Shown here: piece after piece, positions 44,165 to 53,732 of the stretch
Layout: every line of letters starts with the position of its first letter
Numbering within the stretch: position 1 is the first letter of the stretch
Assembly: GCF_000973105.1 (NCBI RefSeq)
Contig: NC_015844.1
Coordinates: 1,112,501 to 1,176,500 of the forward strand
DNA length: 64,000 nt
Direction: 5' to 3'
From: Zobellia galactanivorans
GTDB lineage: Bacteria; Bacteroidota; Bacteroidia; Flavobacteriales; Flavobacteriaceae
The notes under the pieces: generated by a model
Told to the model about the DNA's origin: nothing
Seen by the model: the letters and a program-made list of their open reading frames with translations, nothing else
Database searches by the model: none
Translations under genes and position numbers: made by a program

Positions 44165-45928
44165 ATGAAGTATATCAGCAACCCTGTTCTTGACAAGCTA
44201 CCTGCCCATTTGCAGCAGTACATCAAACCACAGGATTACAATGGATATTCGGCTATAGACCAAGCCGTTTGGAGGTACGTAATGCGTAAAAACGTAGATT
44301 ACCTCAGTAAGATGGCCCATGCTTCCTATCTTGAGGGACTGAAAAAAACCGGGATTTCCATAGACCACATTCCGAACATGTACGGTATGAACCGCATCTT
44401 AAAGGAAATCGGTTGGGCGGCCGTAGCCGTTGACGGATTTATTCCCCCTTCGGCCTTTATGGAGTTTCAGGCCTATAACGTTTTGGTCATTGCCTCCGAC
44501 ATACGCCAACTAGACCACATAGAGTACACTCCCGCCCCCGACATTATTCACGAGGGTGCAGGCCACGCTCCCATTATCGCCAACCCCGAGTATGCCGAAT
44601 ACCTTCGCCGTTTCGGAGAAATTGGTTGCAAGGCGATTTCCAATGCGAAAGATTACGAACTCTACGAAGCGGTACGCCACCTTTCCATCATTAAGGAAGC
44701 ACCCGGCACACCCCAAGAAGAGATCGACAAGGCCGAAAAACATATTGAAGACCTACAAAACAACATGGGCGAACCCAGTGAGATCGCCCTTATTCGCAAT
44801 CTGCACTGGTGGACTGTGGAGTACGGCCTCATTGGAACACCCGAAAATCCGAAAATATATGGTGCCGGACTTCTTTCCTCGATTGGGGAGAGTGCTTGGT
44901 GCATGACCGATAAAGTAAAGAAAATTCCGTATTCCATAGATGCGGCATATACTTCCTTCGACATCACCCAACCTCAACCACAGCTTTTCGTTACACCCGA
45001 TTTTGCTTACCTGAGCCAGGTATTGGAAGAGTTCGCCAACACCATGGCCCTAAGGCGTGGAGGGTTAAAGGGAATACAAAAACTTATTGAATCGAAAGAA
45101 CTGGGCACTATTGAACTCAGCACCGGATTGCAGATATCGGGAAATTTCGATAGCGTAATAGAACACGAAGGCAAGCCGGCATTCTTTCAGACCGTTGGAC
45201 CTACCGCCCTTTCCTTCCGGGAAAAAGAGTTGGTCGGACACAGCACCAAACAGCACGCCACCGGTTTTGGATCGCCCATAGGCAAACTCAAAGGCATCAA
45301 CCTGGCCATTGAAGACATGAGCCCCCTAGACTTGAAGGCCTATAACATTTTTGAAGGCCAGCAGGTTTCCCTAGAGTTCGAAGGACACATTAAGGTATCG
45401 GGAGAAATCATTACGGGTACCCGAAACCTACAGGGCGAAATTATTCTGGTTACCTTTAAAAACTGCCGAGTAAGCCATAAGGACAAAGTATTGTTCGAAA
45501 GTAATGACGAACTGTACAATATGGCCGTAGGTCGGGAAATTGTTTCCGCCTTTAACGGTCCGGCCGACCTCAACAGTTTTGACCTGGTTACCCACAAAGT
45601 ATCATCGAGCACGATAAAAGTCAAGGCCGATTCCGCCCAAAGCAAATTGGAGCAGTATTACGAACAGATACGCCATTTTAGGGAAGGCAAGAACATTACC
45701 ATCTCAAGACATAAGGTTTTTGAAGCCATCAGGGACGATTACCCTAACGATTGGCTGCTACCCGTGGAGCTATATGAACTCGCCAAAGAGAACGGCGACA
45801 ATGATTTTGCCCAAGAAATAGCCGCACACCTAGAAACAGTTAAATTGAACCATCCGAAGCTAGGCCATCTGATAGATGATGGACTTAATTTGGTAAATCA
45901 TAAATTTGAAACCGAAAAATTAAAATAA
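44165..45928 (+). CDS. Aromatic amino acid (phenylalanine-type) hydroxylase with C-terminal extension
   Basis: 587 residues. The catalytic domain (about 20-330) carries the iron ligands H129 and H134 in IIHEGAGHAPII and E219 in LHWWTVEYGL; it should hydroxylate phenylalanine (or a related amino acid) using tetrahydropterin. Bacterial phenylalanine hydroxylases are often below 300 residues; here an extra 250 residues of unknown fold follow (about 335-587), beginning near ISGNFDSVIEHEGKPAFFQT. The upstream in-frame codons before ATG 44165 lie in non-coding-looking sequence. Confidence 0.9.
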   Translation: MKYISNPVLDKLPAHLQQYIKPQDYNGYSAIDQAVWRYVMRKNVDYLSKMAHASYLEGLKKTGISIDHIPNMYGMNRILKEIGWAAVAVDGFIPPSAFMEFQAYNVLVIASDIRQLDHIEYTPAPDIIHEGAGHAPIIANPEYAEYLRRFGEIGCKAISNAKDYELYEAVRHLSIIKEAPGTPQEEIDKAEKHIEDLQNNMGEPSEIALIRNLHWWTVEYGLIGTPENPKIYGAGLLSSIGESAWCMTDKVKKIPYSIDAAYTSFDITQPQPQLFVTPDFAYLSQVLEEFANTMALRRGGLKGIQKLIESKELGTIELSTGLQISGNFDSVIEHEGKPAFFQTVGPTALSFREKELVGHSTKQHATGFGSPIGKLKGINLAIEDMSPLDLKAYNIFEGQQVSLEFEGHIKVSGEIITGTRNLQGEIILVTFKNCRVSHKDKVLFESNDELYNMAVGREIVSAFNGPADLNSFDLVTHKVSSSTIKVKADSAQSKLEQYYEQIRHFREGKNITISRHKVFEAIRDDYPNDWLLPVELYELAKENGDNDFAQEIAAHLETVKLNHPKLGHLIDDGLNLVNHKFETEKLK

Positions 45929-45968
45929 CGATTGGCGCATTTGCCGATCGACCCCAAACCAAACCACT

Positions 45969-47225
45969 GTGAAACCATTCATCATTCTATTTTTTGCATT
46001 AATTCCATCGATATTTGTGGCACAACCCGAAGCAAATTATGACGAAACCAAGGTTCCCAAGTTTACCGTACCGGACCCATTATTGACCTTTAGTGGCGAA
46101 GCCATTACCGATAGCGACCAATGGGAAGAAAAACGAAAATTGGAAATCTATCAATTTTTCGAAAAACAGATTTACGGCAAGGTGCCCGCCATGCTCGACG
46201 AGTATTCGTTCGAAGTCATAGAGGAAGACAACAACGCTCTGGGTGGCAAGGCTCAGCGCAAACAAATCGCCGTTGGCCTAAAAAAGAACAACCGTTCGCT
46301 CAATTTCAACATCCTCCTCTATCTCCCCAAGGGAAACGAAAACGCTCCCGTATTCCTAGGCTATAATTTTCACGGTAACCACACGGTGACCGACGACCCC
46401 AAGGTCATCATAACCAAAGCCTGGAACGCGAACGACATCGCCTTGAACATCCAGAACAACAAGGCCACCGAAGCCTCTAGGGGCTCTAGAAAAAACCGCT
46501 GGGCCATTGACAAAATACTCGACAACGGATTTGGACTAGCGACGGTCTACTACGGTGAAATCGACCCTGATAAAAACGATTTTTCCGATGGATTGCACAG
46601 CCTCTTCTATAGGGAAGGACAAACAAGACCCAAAACAAACGAATGGGGAAGCATTGCCGCATGGGCCTTTGGCCTTAGCCGTGCCATGGATTACCTCGAA
46701 AACGACACCAACATTTCCAAGGTTATTGTTTTTGGCCATTCAAGACTGGGCAAGGCCGCACTTTGGGCCGGGGCCTCCGACCCTCGCTTTGACGGAGTGA
46801 TCAGCAACAATTCCGGATGCGGTGGCGCGGCCTTATCTAAACGCAAATATGGGGAAACCATAGGCCACATCAACAATTCCTTTCCGCATTGGTTTTCGGA
46901 AAGCTTCAAGAAATACAGCAACAAAGAAGAAATATTGCCCGTAGACCAGCACCAACTATTGGCATTGATCGCCCCAAGGCCTTTATATGTGGCAAGTGCC
47001 GCCGAAGACGAATGGGCCGACCCCAAGGGCGAATTTCTTTCGGCACAGTACGCCACACCGGTATACGCCCTATATGGCAAAAAAGGAATCTCTAAAAGCG
47101 ATAGCCCCGTTGTCGACAGGCCTATTCAAGAAACCCTAGCCTACCATATACGATCGGGAAAACACGATGTTACCGATTACGATTGGGACCAATACATCAG
47201 TTGGGCGCAAAATTTTGTAAAATAA
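45969..47225 (+). CDS. CE15-like carbohydrate esterase (glucuronoyl/acetyl xylan esterase type)
   Basis: 418 residues starting at GTG, with a signal peptide (1-18, IFVAQ). An alpha/beta hydrolase with nucleophile S258 in FGHSRLGKAALWAGA (CE15-type GxSRxGK) and His399 in SGKHDVTDYDW. The usual catalytic Glu after the nucleophile (ESG in canonical CE15) is Asn here (NNSGCGG); Glu/Asp in AAEDEWADP (about 345-351) may replace it, as reported for many bacterial CE15. It would cut ester links on plant or algal polysaccharides in the periplasm. No polysaccharide-utilisation genes are adjacent. Confidence 0.85.
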   Translation: MKPFIILFFALIPSIFVAQPEANYDETKVPKFTVPDPLLTFSGEAITDSDQWEEKRKLEIYQFFEKQIYGKVPAMLDEYSFEVIEEDNNALGGKAQRKQIAVGLKKNNRSLNFNILLYLPKGNENAPVFLGYNFHGNHTVTDDPKVIITKAWNANDIALNIQNNKATEASRGSRKNRWAIDKILDNGFGLATVYYGEIDPDKNDFSDGLHSLFYREGQTRPKTNEWGSIAAWAFGLSRAMDYLENDTNISKVIVFGHSRLGKAALWAGASDPRFDGVISNNSGCGGAALSKRKYGETIGHINNSFPHWFSESFKKYSNKEEILPVDQHQLLALIAPRPLYVASAAEDEWADPKGEFLSAQYATPVYALYGKKGISKSDSPVVDRPIQETLAYHIRSGKHDVTDYDWDQYISWAQNFVK

Positions 47226-47236
47226 CCGAAGAGGTG

Positions 47237-47851
47237 TCAATCCTTAAGAAAAAAATCGCTTAGATTTTGGTCTACGACCTCGTCTTTGTAGACCAACTGC
47301 CACCCCATGGAATTTGTTAAGATGTAAAACTTCTGAAGTTCGCTTATCAGACGGTTCCGGGCATTCGTTTTTAACGATGAGGCTTCCACCTTTTTCATCA
47401 ACGAGGCCTTGACGTTTTTCTTGATCTTATTATAATCGCTAGCCTCGAACATATTCAAGTAGTCTGAACTCACATCATAATACTCAAAGTCGGGATTGAT
47501 CTTTACCTCGGGCTCAGGTATACTTTTGATTCGCAATATCTTATTGACCTCATCGACTTCAAAGTCTATTTGATTCAGGTCATAAGCTATGGTAACATCG
47601 GCATTGACCACTACCAAGGCTTTCTTTTCCGCGGAGATAAAGGGACCGAAAAGCATTTTGGAATCTTTGTAATTGTAAACTTCGGCAAAATGTCCTTCGG
47701 TAACGATCAATTTACTGACGTTGTCTATCTGTGTTTGGATAAGCATACTGTTTTCTTGAAGGATGCTTTTCTCCTCCCTTTCATCGGCACATGAACGGAA
47801 CACCAAAACTACCGCCAAGGTGACAATAACCCCTACAAATACTTTTTTCAT
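47237..47851 (-). CDS. DUF4230 protein
   Basis: 204 residues with an N-terminal membrane anchor (VFVGVIVTLAVVLVF). DUF4230 pattern: VSKLIVTEGHFAEVYNYKDS, KALVVVNADVTIAYDLNQ, NPDFEYYDVSSDYLNMFEAS and a C-terminal helix (LISELQKFYILTNSMGWQL). Family function unknown. Convergent with the esterase gene (11 bp). Confidence 0.88.
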   Translation of the reverse strand: MKKVFVGVIVTLAVVLVFRSCADEREEKSILQENSMLIQTQIDNVSKLIVTEGHFAEVYNYKDSKMLFGPFISAEKKALVVVNADVTIAYDLNQIDFEVDEVNKILRIKSIPEPEVKINPDFEYYDVSSDYLNMFEASDYNKIKKNVKASLMKKVEASSLKTNARNRLISELQKFYILTNSMGWQLVYKDEVVDQNLSDFFLKD

Positions 47852-47900
47852 AAGTTGAAGTTACAATACAAATTGAAATTAACGAAACGGAAAAAGGATT

Positions 47901-48863
47901 CTACCCCCCAGAAATTTGACCGGAAAAATCCATGAAGGGAAACTGCTTTTGAACGTTGTTGATCTTAAGCCCCAAAGATTTTAAGAACGTTTTATGCTGT
48001 TCCGATTCCGGATGAAAGGGCCTGTGACGTAATCCTTTTTGAATGGCATCGACCTGCTGCATTGATTCTTGGGCTCCCTCCGTAATCCATACCGATTTAA
48101 ACCTCTCCCAGATATAATCAACCGCCAATTGATTGGGGTGTACCATATCCTCTTTGTAGAAGCGGTAATCCCTAAGCTCGTCCATCTGGATTTCGTACGA
48201 AGGAAAATATGACACCCCCTCTTGCAGAACCCCATGGACCGCCGAAATCAAATGCGCCTTACTTCTTTGATTCTCCACAAAACCGTCCTTTAGATGACGT
48301 ACGGGCGATACGGTTAAAATAAACTGCACCTTCGGGTTTACCGAACGAACGGAGTCCATAATGGTATTCAGGGCCGCCTTCATTTCCGCAATGCCCAACA
48401 GTTCCTTTGAGAATTGTTTCTGCGGGACTTTATGACAGTTGGCCACTACCGCGTCGGTTTCTAAGTGGCGATACACCCATGCCGTTCCCAAGGTGATGCC
48501 GATATGGGTAGCGGTCGCCAGATGTTCCGCCGTTTTTTCCAATCCATCATTGAGTGCTCCCAATAGGGTTTCTTGGGAAAGGGCACTTAGATCGGAATGG
48601 GCCTCATAACACTGCCAGCGTTCGTTATGATAAAATATATCATCTTGGGTATACCGCTTCTTCCGAAGGGCCCGAGATACCAAATTTTCAATGGCCAAGG
48701 GATGAAACAAAATACCGAAAGGATTCCGGAGTGACCGAAACTTAAAGTAGGTGGACTTTCCCCCGATATTTTCAGAAAAACAAGAACCCAGAAAAACCAA
48801 GCGACTTTCATAATCGATTTGGTTTGAGGCCTTTTGTAAAGGTATTTGTGTTTGGAGTTTCAT
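47901..48863 (-). CDS. GSCFA family protein
   Basis: 320 residues. The name-giving motif FLGSCFSENIG lies at about 28-38 (Ser/Cys in an SGNH-hydrolase-like block I). Later blocks are ITLGTAWVYRH, FILTVSPVRHLKDGF and FYKEDMVHPNQLAVDYIW, whose Asp/His match SGNH block V. No signal peptide. Relatives are conserved in Bacteroidota; esterase/acyltransferase activity is likely from fold but unproven. Confidence 0.9.
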   Translation of the reverse strand: MKLQTQIPLQKASNQIDYESRLVFLGSCFSENIGGKSTYFKFRSLRNPFGILFHPLAIENLVSRALRKKRYTQDDIFYHNERWQCYEAHSDLSALSQETLLGALNDGLEKTAEHLATATHIGITLGTAWVYRHLETDAVVANCHKVPQKQFSKELLGIAEMKAALNTIMDSVRSVNPKVQFILTVSPVRHLKDGFVENQRSKAHLISAVHGVLQEGVSYFPSYEIQMDELRDYRFYKEDMVHPNQLAVDYIWERFKSVWITEGAQESMQQVDAIQKGLRHRPFHPESEQHKTFLKSLGLKINNVQKQFPFMDFSGQISGG

Positions 48864-48931
48864 TATCGTTTATTTTCTGGCTAGCATTTAAAAATAGCAG
48901 CCTACCTCATTTCTACGCTTCCCTATTGTTT

Positions 48932-49358
48932 TCAATCCATTAATTGAATCAGTATTCCCATTATACCAATGGCCAGACATAATGGAACAAAAACCTTTGA
49001 GTCCGCCTTCGCGAATGCGGTATGTTTTACTTTCTTAAAAAAGCCCAAATAATTAAAATCGCCTATGGCCCGTAAAATAAAAATAAAAGGAATAAACCAA
49101 TATCCATAATTTATCACCCCATTCAGACCTTGAATAGTTAGGAGTCCTGATTTCATCAGGTAAACCAAAGCAAATAAAACCAAGACAACTCCCACCACCA
49201 GGGTCGCTATTGGGGGAATCTTAGGCAGGCTCCCCATTGCCTTTTGTGGGGATCACTTTCCCTACCGCCCAATCGCCTCCAAAAAGCCAATAGAAATGCA
49301 AACCTCCAAGTACGATAAAAACCAAGAACAGAATTAAGGACAAAACCATAATAATCAT
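48932..49358 (-). pseudogene. DUF3995 membrane protein split by a frameshift
   Basis: Two overlapping frames together give one DUF3995 protein. The first (49358-49221) reads LILFLVFIVLGGLHFYWLFGGDW and ends VIPTKGNGEPA then stop. The second (49237-48932) continues KIPPIATLVVGVVLVLFAL, then INYGYWFIPFIFILRAIGDF and the family's end. The shift falls between 49221 and 49245, near short runs of A, G and C. A real mutation, a sequencing indel or translational frameshifting cannot be told apart here. Confidence 0.75.
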
Positions 49359-49448
49359 ACGTTTACGCTTTTAAATACTCGTTTCTTTATTTTATTGATC
49401 GGGCAAATTTCCTATAAAACAATGGAAGCAAGACTTAACTTTGGGTAA

Positions 49449-50003
49449 TTAATGCCTTGAAAGCTGATTTCTGATCCTACTTAATGACTGTGGGGTAATG
49501 CCCAAATAACTCGCGATATGCTTTAGGGAATACTTTTGAAAATAATCAGGATGTTCTTTCATCAAAAGCAAGTATCGCTCCCTTGGATTCAAAAATAACA
49601 GCTGTTCGGTTCTACGTTTACTGTTGACGAATATTTGCTCACTTATGATCCTCCCAAATTTATTCCAATAAAAAGAAGTTTCGTAAAGCGCATTGAGCCC
49701 TGTCCTATCTAAAAAAATGGCCTCCCCTTTTTCAATACCCTGAATAGACAAGGTGGCCGGTTCTTCGCGTATAAAACTCTCATAATCCGTAATGAATTCG
49801 TTTTCGGACCTTAGCAAGAGATTGGTTTCCACCAATTGGTCATTGGTGTGGTAAGACCGTATGGAACCCGACTTAATAAAAGCAATAAAACCACATATTT
49901 GCGGAGGCCGGAGCAACTGCTCCCCTTCGTCAAAGCCAACTATCGACAGATAGGGCTCTATCGCCTTCCAATCGTGCTCTTCAAAAGGTAATACCTGGTT
50001 CAA
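49449..50003 (-). CDS. Crp/Fnr family transcription regulator
   Basis: 184 residues. The N-terminal cyclic-nucleotide-binding-type beta roll (about 10-120) has YLSIVGFDEGEQLL and GFIAFIKSGSIRSYH. The C-terminal half is a helix-turn-helix (about 130-184: LNPRERYLLLMKEHPDYFQK, LKHIASYLGITPQSLSRIR). The ligand-binding residues of CRP are not conserved, so cAMP is unlikely. It may control the divergent or adjacent DUF3995 gene; in Flavobacteriaceae such short regulators often sit beside their target. Confidence 0.9.
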   Translation of the reverse strand: MNQVLPFEEHDWKAIEPYLSIVGFDEGEQLLRPPQICGFIAFIKSGSIRSYHTNDQLVETNLLLRSENEFITDYESFIREEPATLSIQGIEKGEAIFLDRTGLNALYETSFYWNKFGRIISEQIFVNSKRRTEQLLFLNPRERYLLLMKEHPDYFQKYSLKHIASYLGITPQSLSRIRNQLSRH

Positions 50004-50101
50004 TATGTGTTGTAAGGATTCGATGGCTATGTTCGGGATAAGGGATATGGTATTATTTGTCTTTTACCTGTCTTTTTTAATTAAATAAGCAACGTATCGA
50101 T

Positions 50102-50830
50102 CTAGTCTTCCCGTAATGTTGCGATGACCTTAGCAATATTCTTTTTCTCGAACCGGCCTATGAGGCTGAGTAAAAAACCGATAATCTTGGATTGGGGCGT
50201 CTTAATGAGTTCACTCAATTTCAGCACTACCCCATCAATATTTTTAATCGCTTCCTCTTGATGTTCCATACCCAAACCCCAAAGTAAGTTCGCATTGCCC
50301 CATGACACCTCCCTGGCCTTGGCCATACTAAAATCGATAATCTTCTCGTCTGAATTTTTCCCTGCCCAATCCAACATAAAAAGCAAAGGGGACACACGGC
50401 CAAGCCGGTCTTGTATTTCATTGACAATATCGGAAAGAATACGGTTTACCGTGTTATAGTCGGTTTCTATTTCCGCTAACTCCTTTTCCCTCATAACGGC
50501 ACTTACCGCCATGGCCAGATCCAGATTGATATGCGTATTGATTCCGAGCATAACGTGCTGTAGAATGGTCAAGGGCTCTTTGGCGTTTTTGAAAACAAAA
50601 TCCCACGACCTGCTTACCTCGAGGCCATTTGAATAAGCGTGGTAGGCGTCGAGATAGAAATTGGCGAATTCAACATCGAATTTTACCATTCGGTCATTAT
50701 CCTCGAAATTTCCGAGCTCTACTTCTTTTAGTATTTGGGCCGTAGTCCTTCTGTACACATAGGCGAACAAGCCCATGCGGCTATTGGTTGCAATGGCGGT
50801 ATCAATTATAACATCCAATTGACGGAGCAC
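50102..50830 (-). CDS. DUF5995 family protein
   Basis: 242 residues from GTG 50830. The middle matches DUF5995: SRMGLFAYVYRRTTAQI, FANFYLDAYHAYSNG, LQHVMLGINTHINLDLAMAV and LLFMLDWAGKNSD. The helical His/Asp-rich core hints at a metal site but function is unknown. In-frame codons upstream of the GTG still read like the family (RPTTITEVLRQLDVIID) with no ATG before a stop, so a rare ATT start near 50857 or a lost start codon is possible. Confidence 0.85.
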   Translation of the reverse strand: MLRQLDVIIDTAIATNSRMGLFAYVYRRTTAQILKEVELGNFEDNDRMVKFDVEFANFYLDAYHAYSNGLEVSRSWDFVFKNAKEPLTILQHVMLGINTHINLDLAMAVSAVMREKELAEIETDYNTVNRILSDIVNEIQDRLGRVSPLLFMLDWAGKNSDEKIIDFSMAKAREVSWGNANLLWGLGMEHQEEAIKNIDGVVLKLSELIKTPQSKIIGFLLSLIGRFEKKNIAKVIATLRED

Positions 50831-50970
50831 TTCTGTTATGGTAGTCGGACGGCTAATCTTATCTGTTTATTTATGACTGTTTAAACTTAAAATCTCCTGT
50901 AAGTTACTTCATTTTCGCCATATGCTACCGACCTATTCGATACGCTTAGGTTTCCCTTCCAACACCAAAT

Positions 50971-51006
50971 AAAAAGAAAAACGCCTCGCCTAAATGAGCG
51001 AAGCGT
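50971..51006 (-). terminator. Terminator of alaS
   Basis: On the minus strand ACGCTTCGC pairs with GCGAGGCGT (one mismatch) around a short loop, followed by TTTTTCTTTTT. It lies 10 bp after the alaS stop codon. Confidence 0.85.
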
Positions 51007-51015
51007 TGTTATAAT

Positions 51016-53631
51016 TTACTTTATATAATCTTTAGCCTTGGCCAAGGCCTCATCGATTCCTTCGGGCTTTTTACCCCCTGCGGTAGCAAAGAAGGGTTGG
51101 CCACCGCCGCCACCTTGGATGAATTTCCCCAATTCCCTCACAATGGTTCCGGCATTCAAATCTTTTGCCCCTACCAGCTCTTTAGAAATGTAACAAGACA
51201 ATAATGCTTTTCCATTTTGTTCCGTTGCAAAAAGAAGGAAGAGGTTATCTTGGTTCTGCCCCATTTCAAAAGAAAGGTCTTTGATTCCCGCGGCATCCAA
51301 ATCTATTTTCTTGGCTAAAAACTGAACCCCGTTCACTTCTTGGAGTTCATTTTTCAGCTCTATTTTTAGGTTTTTCGCCTTATCTTTTAAAAGTGCCTCC
51401 ACTTCTTTTTTCAGCTTTGCATTTTCTTCCTGCAAGGTTGACACCGCCTTAACAGGATCTTGGGCATTGTTCAATAAGCCTTTGATATCTAAAAGAACCC
51501 TATCGTTCTCGGCATAGAAATCTTTTACGGCATCGGAGGTAATGGCCTCAATTCTCCTGATTCCCGAAGCCACGGCGCCCTCTGACTTTATTTTAAAATG
51601 CCAGATATCGCCGGTATTCTTTACATGGGTCCCCCCACAAAGTTCAATTGAGCGACCAAAGCGGACCGTGCGAACGGTATCGCCGTACTTTTCCCCAAAA
51701 AGGGCCATAGCCCCTTCTTCAAGTGCTTTCTCCACCGGAATGTTACGTTGCTCCTCAAAAGGCAATTGTCCGGCAATACGGGCGTTTACAAAATTCTCTA
51801 CTTCCCGCAGTTCCTCAGGTGTTACTTTTGAAAAATGCGAAAAATCAAAACGAAGGTATTTGGAATGTACCGCAGACCCTTTTTGCTCGACATGTTTACC
51901 GAGTACCTCACGCAAGGCCTGGTGCAATAAATGTGTAGCCGTATGGTTGGCCTGCGTACGCTCGCGCTGTTTCTTATCGACAACGGCCCTAAAGGTCCCG
52001 TTTAGGTCGGCAGGAAGGTTTTTGGTAAAATGGATAATCTCGTTGTTCTCTTTTTTGGTATCTAGGATGTAGACTACATCCCCATTCGGCATCTCCAAGT
52101 AGCCTTTATCGCCAACTTGTCCGCCGCCTTCAGGGTAGAAGGGGGTTAGGTTAAATACCAATTGATATTGCTCGCCCGCTTTTTTAGAGGTCACCTTTCT
52201 GTACTTCACCAGCTTTACGTTGGTTTCAAGCATATCGTAACCCACAAATTCCTGCTCTAAATCACTGGAGAGCACTTCCCAATCATCCTTGGAGATTTCC
52301 GAGGCGGATTTTGAACGGTTTTTCTGCTCTTGCATAGCGAGCTCAAAACCTTTTTCATCTAAGGTCAAACCTTTTTCCGAAAGGATCAGGGCGGTCAAAT
52401 CGATTGGAAAACCATAGGTATCATAGAGTTCAAAAGCCTTTCTTCCGTCAACTTCCTTGCCCTTGACATTCAAAATTACCTGATCCAAAAGCACAAGCCC
52501 TTGTTCTAGGGTCTTTAAGAAAGAATACTCTTCTTCCTTTATTACGTTTTCTATCAGTTGGCGTTGTTCTTTCAACTCTGGGAAAGCTTCCCCCATATCT
52601 TCCGTCAATACATTGACCAAACGGTACATAAAAGGCTCCTTGGTGTTCAAAAAGGTAAATCCGTAGCGAACGGCCCTTCTCAAAATACGCCTTATCACGT
52701 AACCGGCACCGGTATTGCTTGGCAACTGTCCGTCAGCGATGGAGAAGGACACAGCACGAATATGATCCGCAATAACCCGGATGGCTATATCGATTTCCTC
52801 GTCTTTGCCATATTTGCTATGGGTAATGGTTTCAATCTCACGAATGATCGGTTTAAAGACATCGGTATCGTAGTTCGACTGAACACCTTGCATGACCATA
52901 CACAAGCGTTCGAATCCCATTCCGGTATCGACATGTCTTGCCGGCAAGGGCTCTAATGAACCATCGGCCTTGCGGTTGTACTGCATGAACACCAAATTCC
53001 ATATTTCCACGACTTGCGGATGATCGGCGTTTACCAATGAGGCCCCGGGAACTTTGGCCTTTTCTTCGGCCGAGCGGATATCTACGTGAATTTCAGAACA
53101 AGGTCCACATGGCCCTTGATCCCCCATTTCCCAGAAGTTATCTTTTTTATTGCCTAGAATAATGCGGTCTTCGGGTACAATGGCCTTCCACAGATCGAAT
53201 GCTTCGGTATCCAAATCGAGTTTATCGGCATCCTTGCTTCCCTCAAAGACCGAAACATAAAGGCAATCTTTATCTATTTTCAATACCTCGGTAAGCAACT
53301 CCCATGCCCATTCGATCGCTTCCTTCTTGAAATAGTCGCCAAAGCTCCAGTTGCCCAACATTTCGAACATGGTATGGTGATAGGTATCCTTTCCTACTTC
53401 CTCAAGGTCATTGTGTTTTCCACTTACACGTAAGCACTTTTGGGAATCGACCGCCCTTGGATTTTTGGCCACGCTATTCCCCAAAAAGAACTCTTTGAAC
53501 TGGTTCATGCCCGCATTGGTGAACATGAGTGTAGGGTCGTCTTTGATGACCATCGGGGCAGACGGAACTATTTTATGTCCTTTTTCTTTAAAAAAGTTTA
53601 AGAATTGCGATCGGATTTCCTTGGAAGTCAT
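51016..53631 (-). CDS. alaS: Alanyl-tRNA synthetase
   Basis: 871 residues; charges tRNA-Ala and edits mischarged serine and glycine. Class II core at the N terminus ([48 protein letters not shown]). The editing domain holds the zinc motifs [10 protein letters not shown] (about 555-564) and CGGTHV (about 660-665). The C-Ala region (about 720-871) ends with the Gly-rich [18 protein letters not shown]. Full length. Divergent from the M23 peptidase gene. Confidence 0.98.
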   Translation of the reverse strand: MTSKEIRSQFLNFFKEKGHKIVPSAPMVIKDDPTLMFTNAGMNQFKEFFLGNSVAKNPRAVDSQKCLRVSGKHNDLEEVGKDTYHHTMFEMLGNWSFGDYFKKEAIEWAWELLTEVLKIDKDCLYVSVFEGSKDADKLDLDTEAFDLWKAIVPEDRIILGNKKDNFWEMGDQGPCGPCSEIHVDIRSAEEKAKVPGASLVNADHPQVVEIWNLVFMQYNRKADGSLEPLPARHVDTGMGFERLCMVMQGVQSNYDTDVFKPIIREIETITHSKYGKDEEIDIAIRVIADHIRAVSFSIADGQLPSNTGAGYVIRRILRRAVRYGFTFLNTKEPFMYRLVNVLTEDMGEAFPELKEQRQLIENVIKEEEYSFLKTLEQGLVLLDQVILNVKGKEVDGRKAFELYDTYGFPIDLTALILSEKGLTLDEKGFELAMQEQKNRSKSASEISKDDWEVLSSDLEQEFVGYDMLETNVKLVKYRKVTSKKAGEQYQLVFNLTPFYPEGGGQVGDKGYLEMPNGDVVYILDTKKENNEIIHFTKNLPADLNGTFRAVVDKKQRERTQANHTATHLLHQALREVLGKHVEQKGSAVHSKYLRFDFSHFSKVTPEELREVENFVNARIAGQLPFEEQRNIPVEKALEEGAMALFGEKYGDTVRTVRFGRSIELCGGTHVKNTGDIWHFKIKSEGAVASGIRRIEAITSDAVKDFYAENDRVLLDIKGLLNNAQDPVKAVSTLQEENAKLKKEVEALLKDKAKNLKIELKNELQEVNGVQFLAKKIDLDAAGIKDLSFEMGQNQDNLFLLFATEQNGKALLSCYISKELVGAKDLNAGTIVRELGKFIQGGGGGQPFFATAGGKKPEGIDEALAKAKDYIK

Positions 53632-53656
53632 AGAAAATTATAAGGTTTTACAAAAT

Positions 53657-53689
53657 TTGACGTTTTAAAGGAAAGTATTTCTATATTTG
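53657..53689 (+). promoter_or_regulatory. Vegetative promoter of the M23/MerR unit
   Basis: TTG (53657-53659), 22 bp, TATATTTG (53682-53689), within the flavobacterial spacing range, 43 bp before the ATG at 53733. Confidence 0.7.
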
Positions 53690-53732
53690 TTTATCCCGCT
53701 AAAACGTCACAAAAATAGGATAAAATAGGTAC

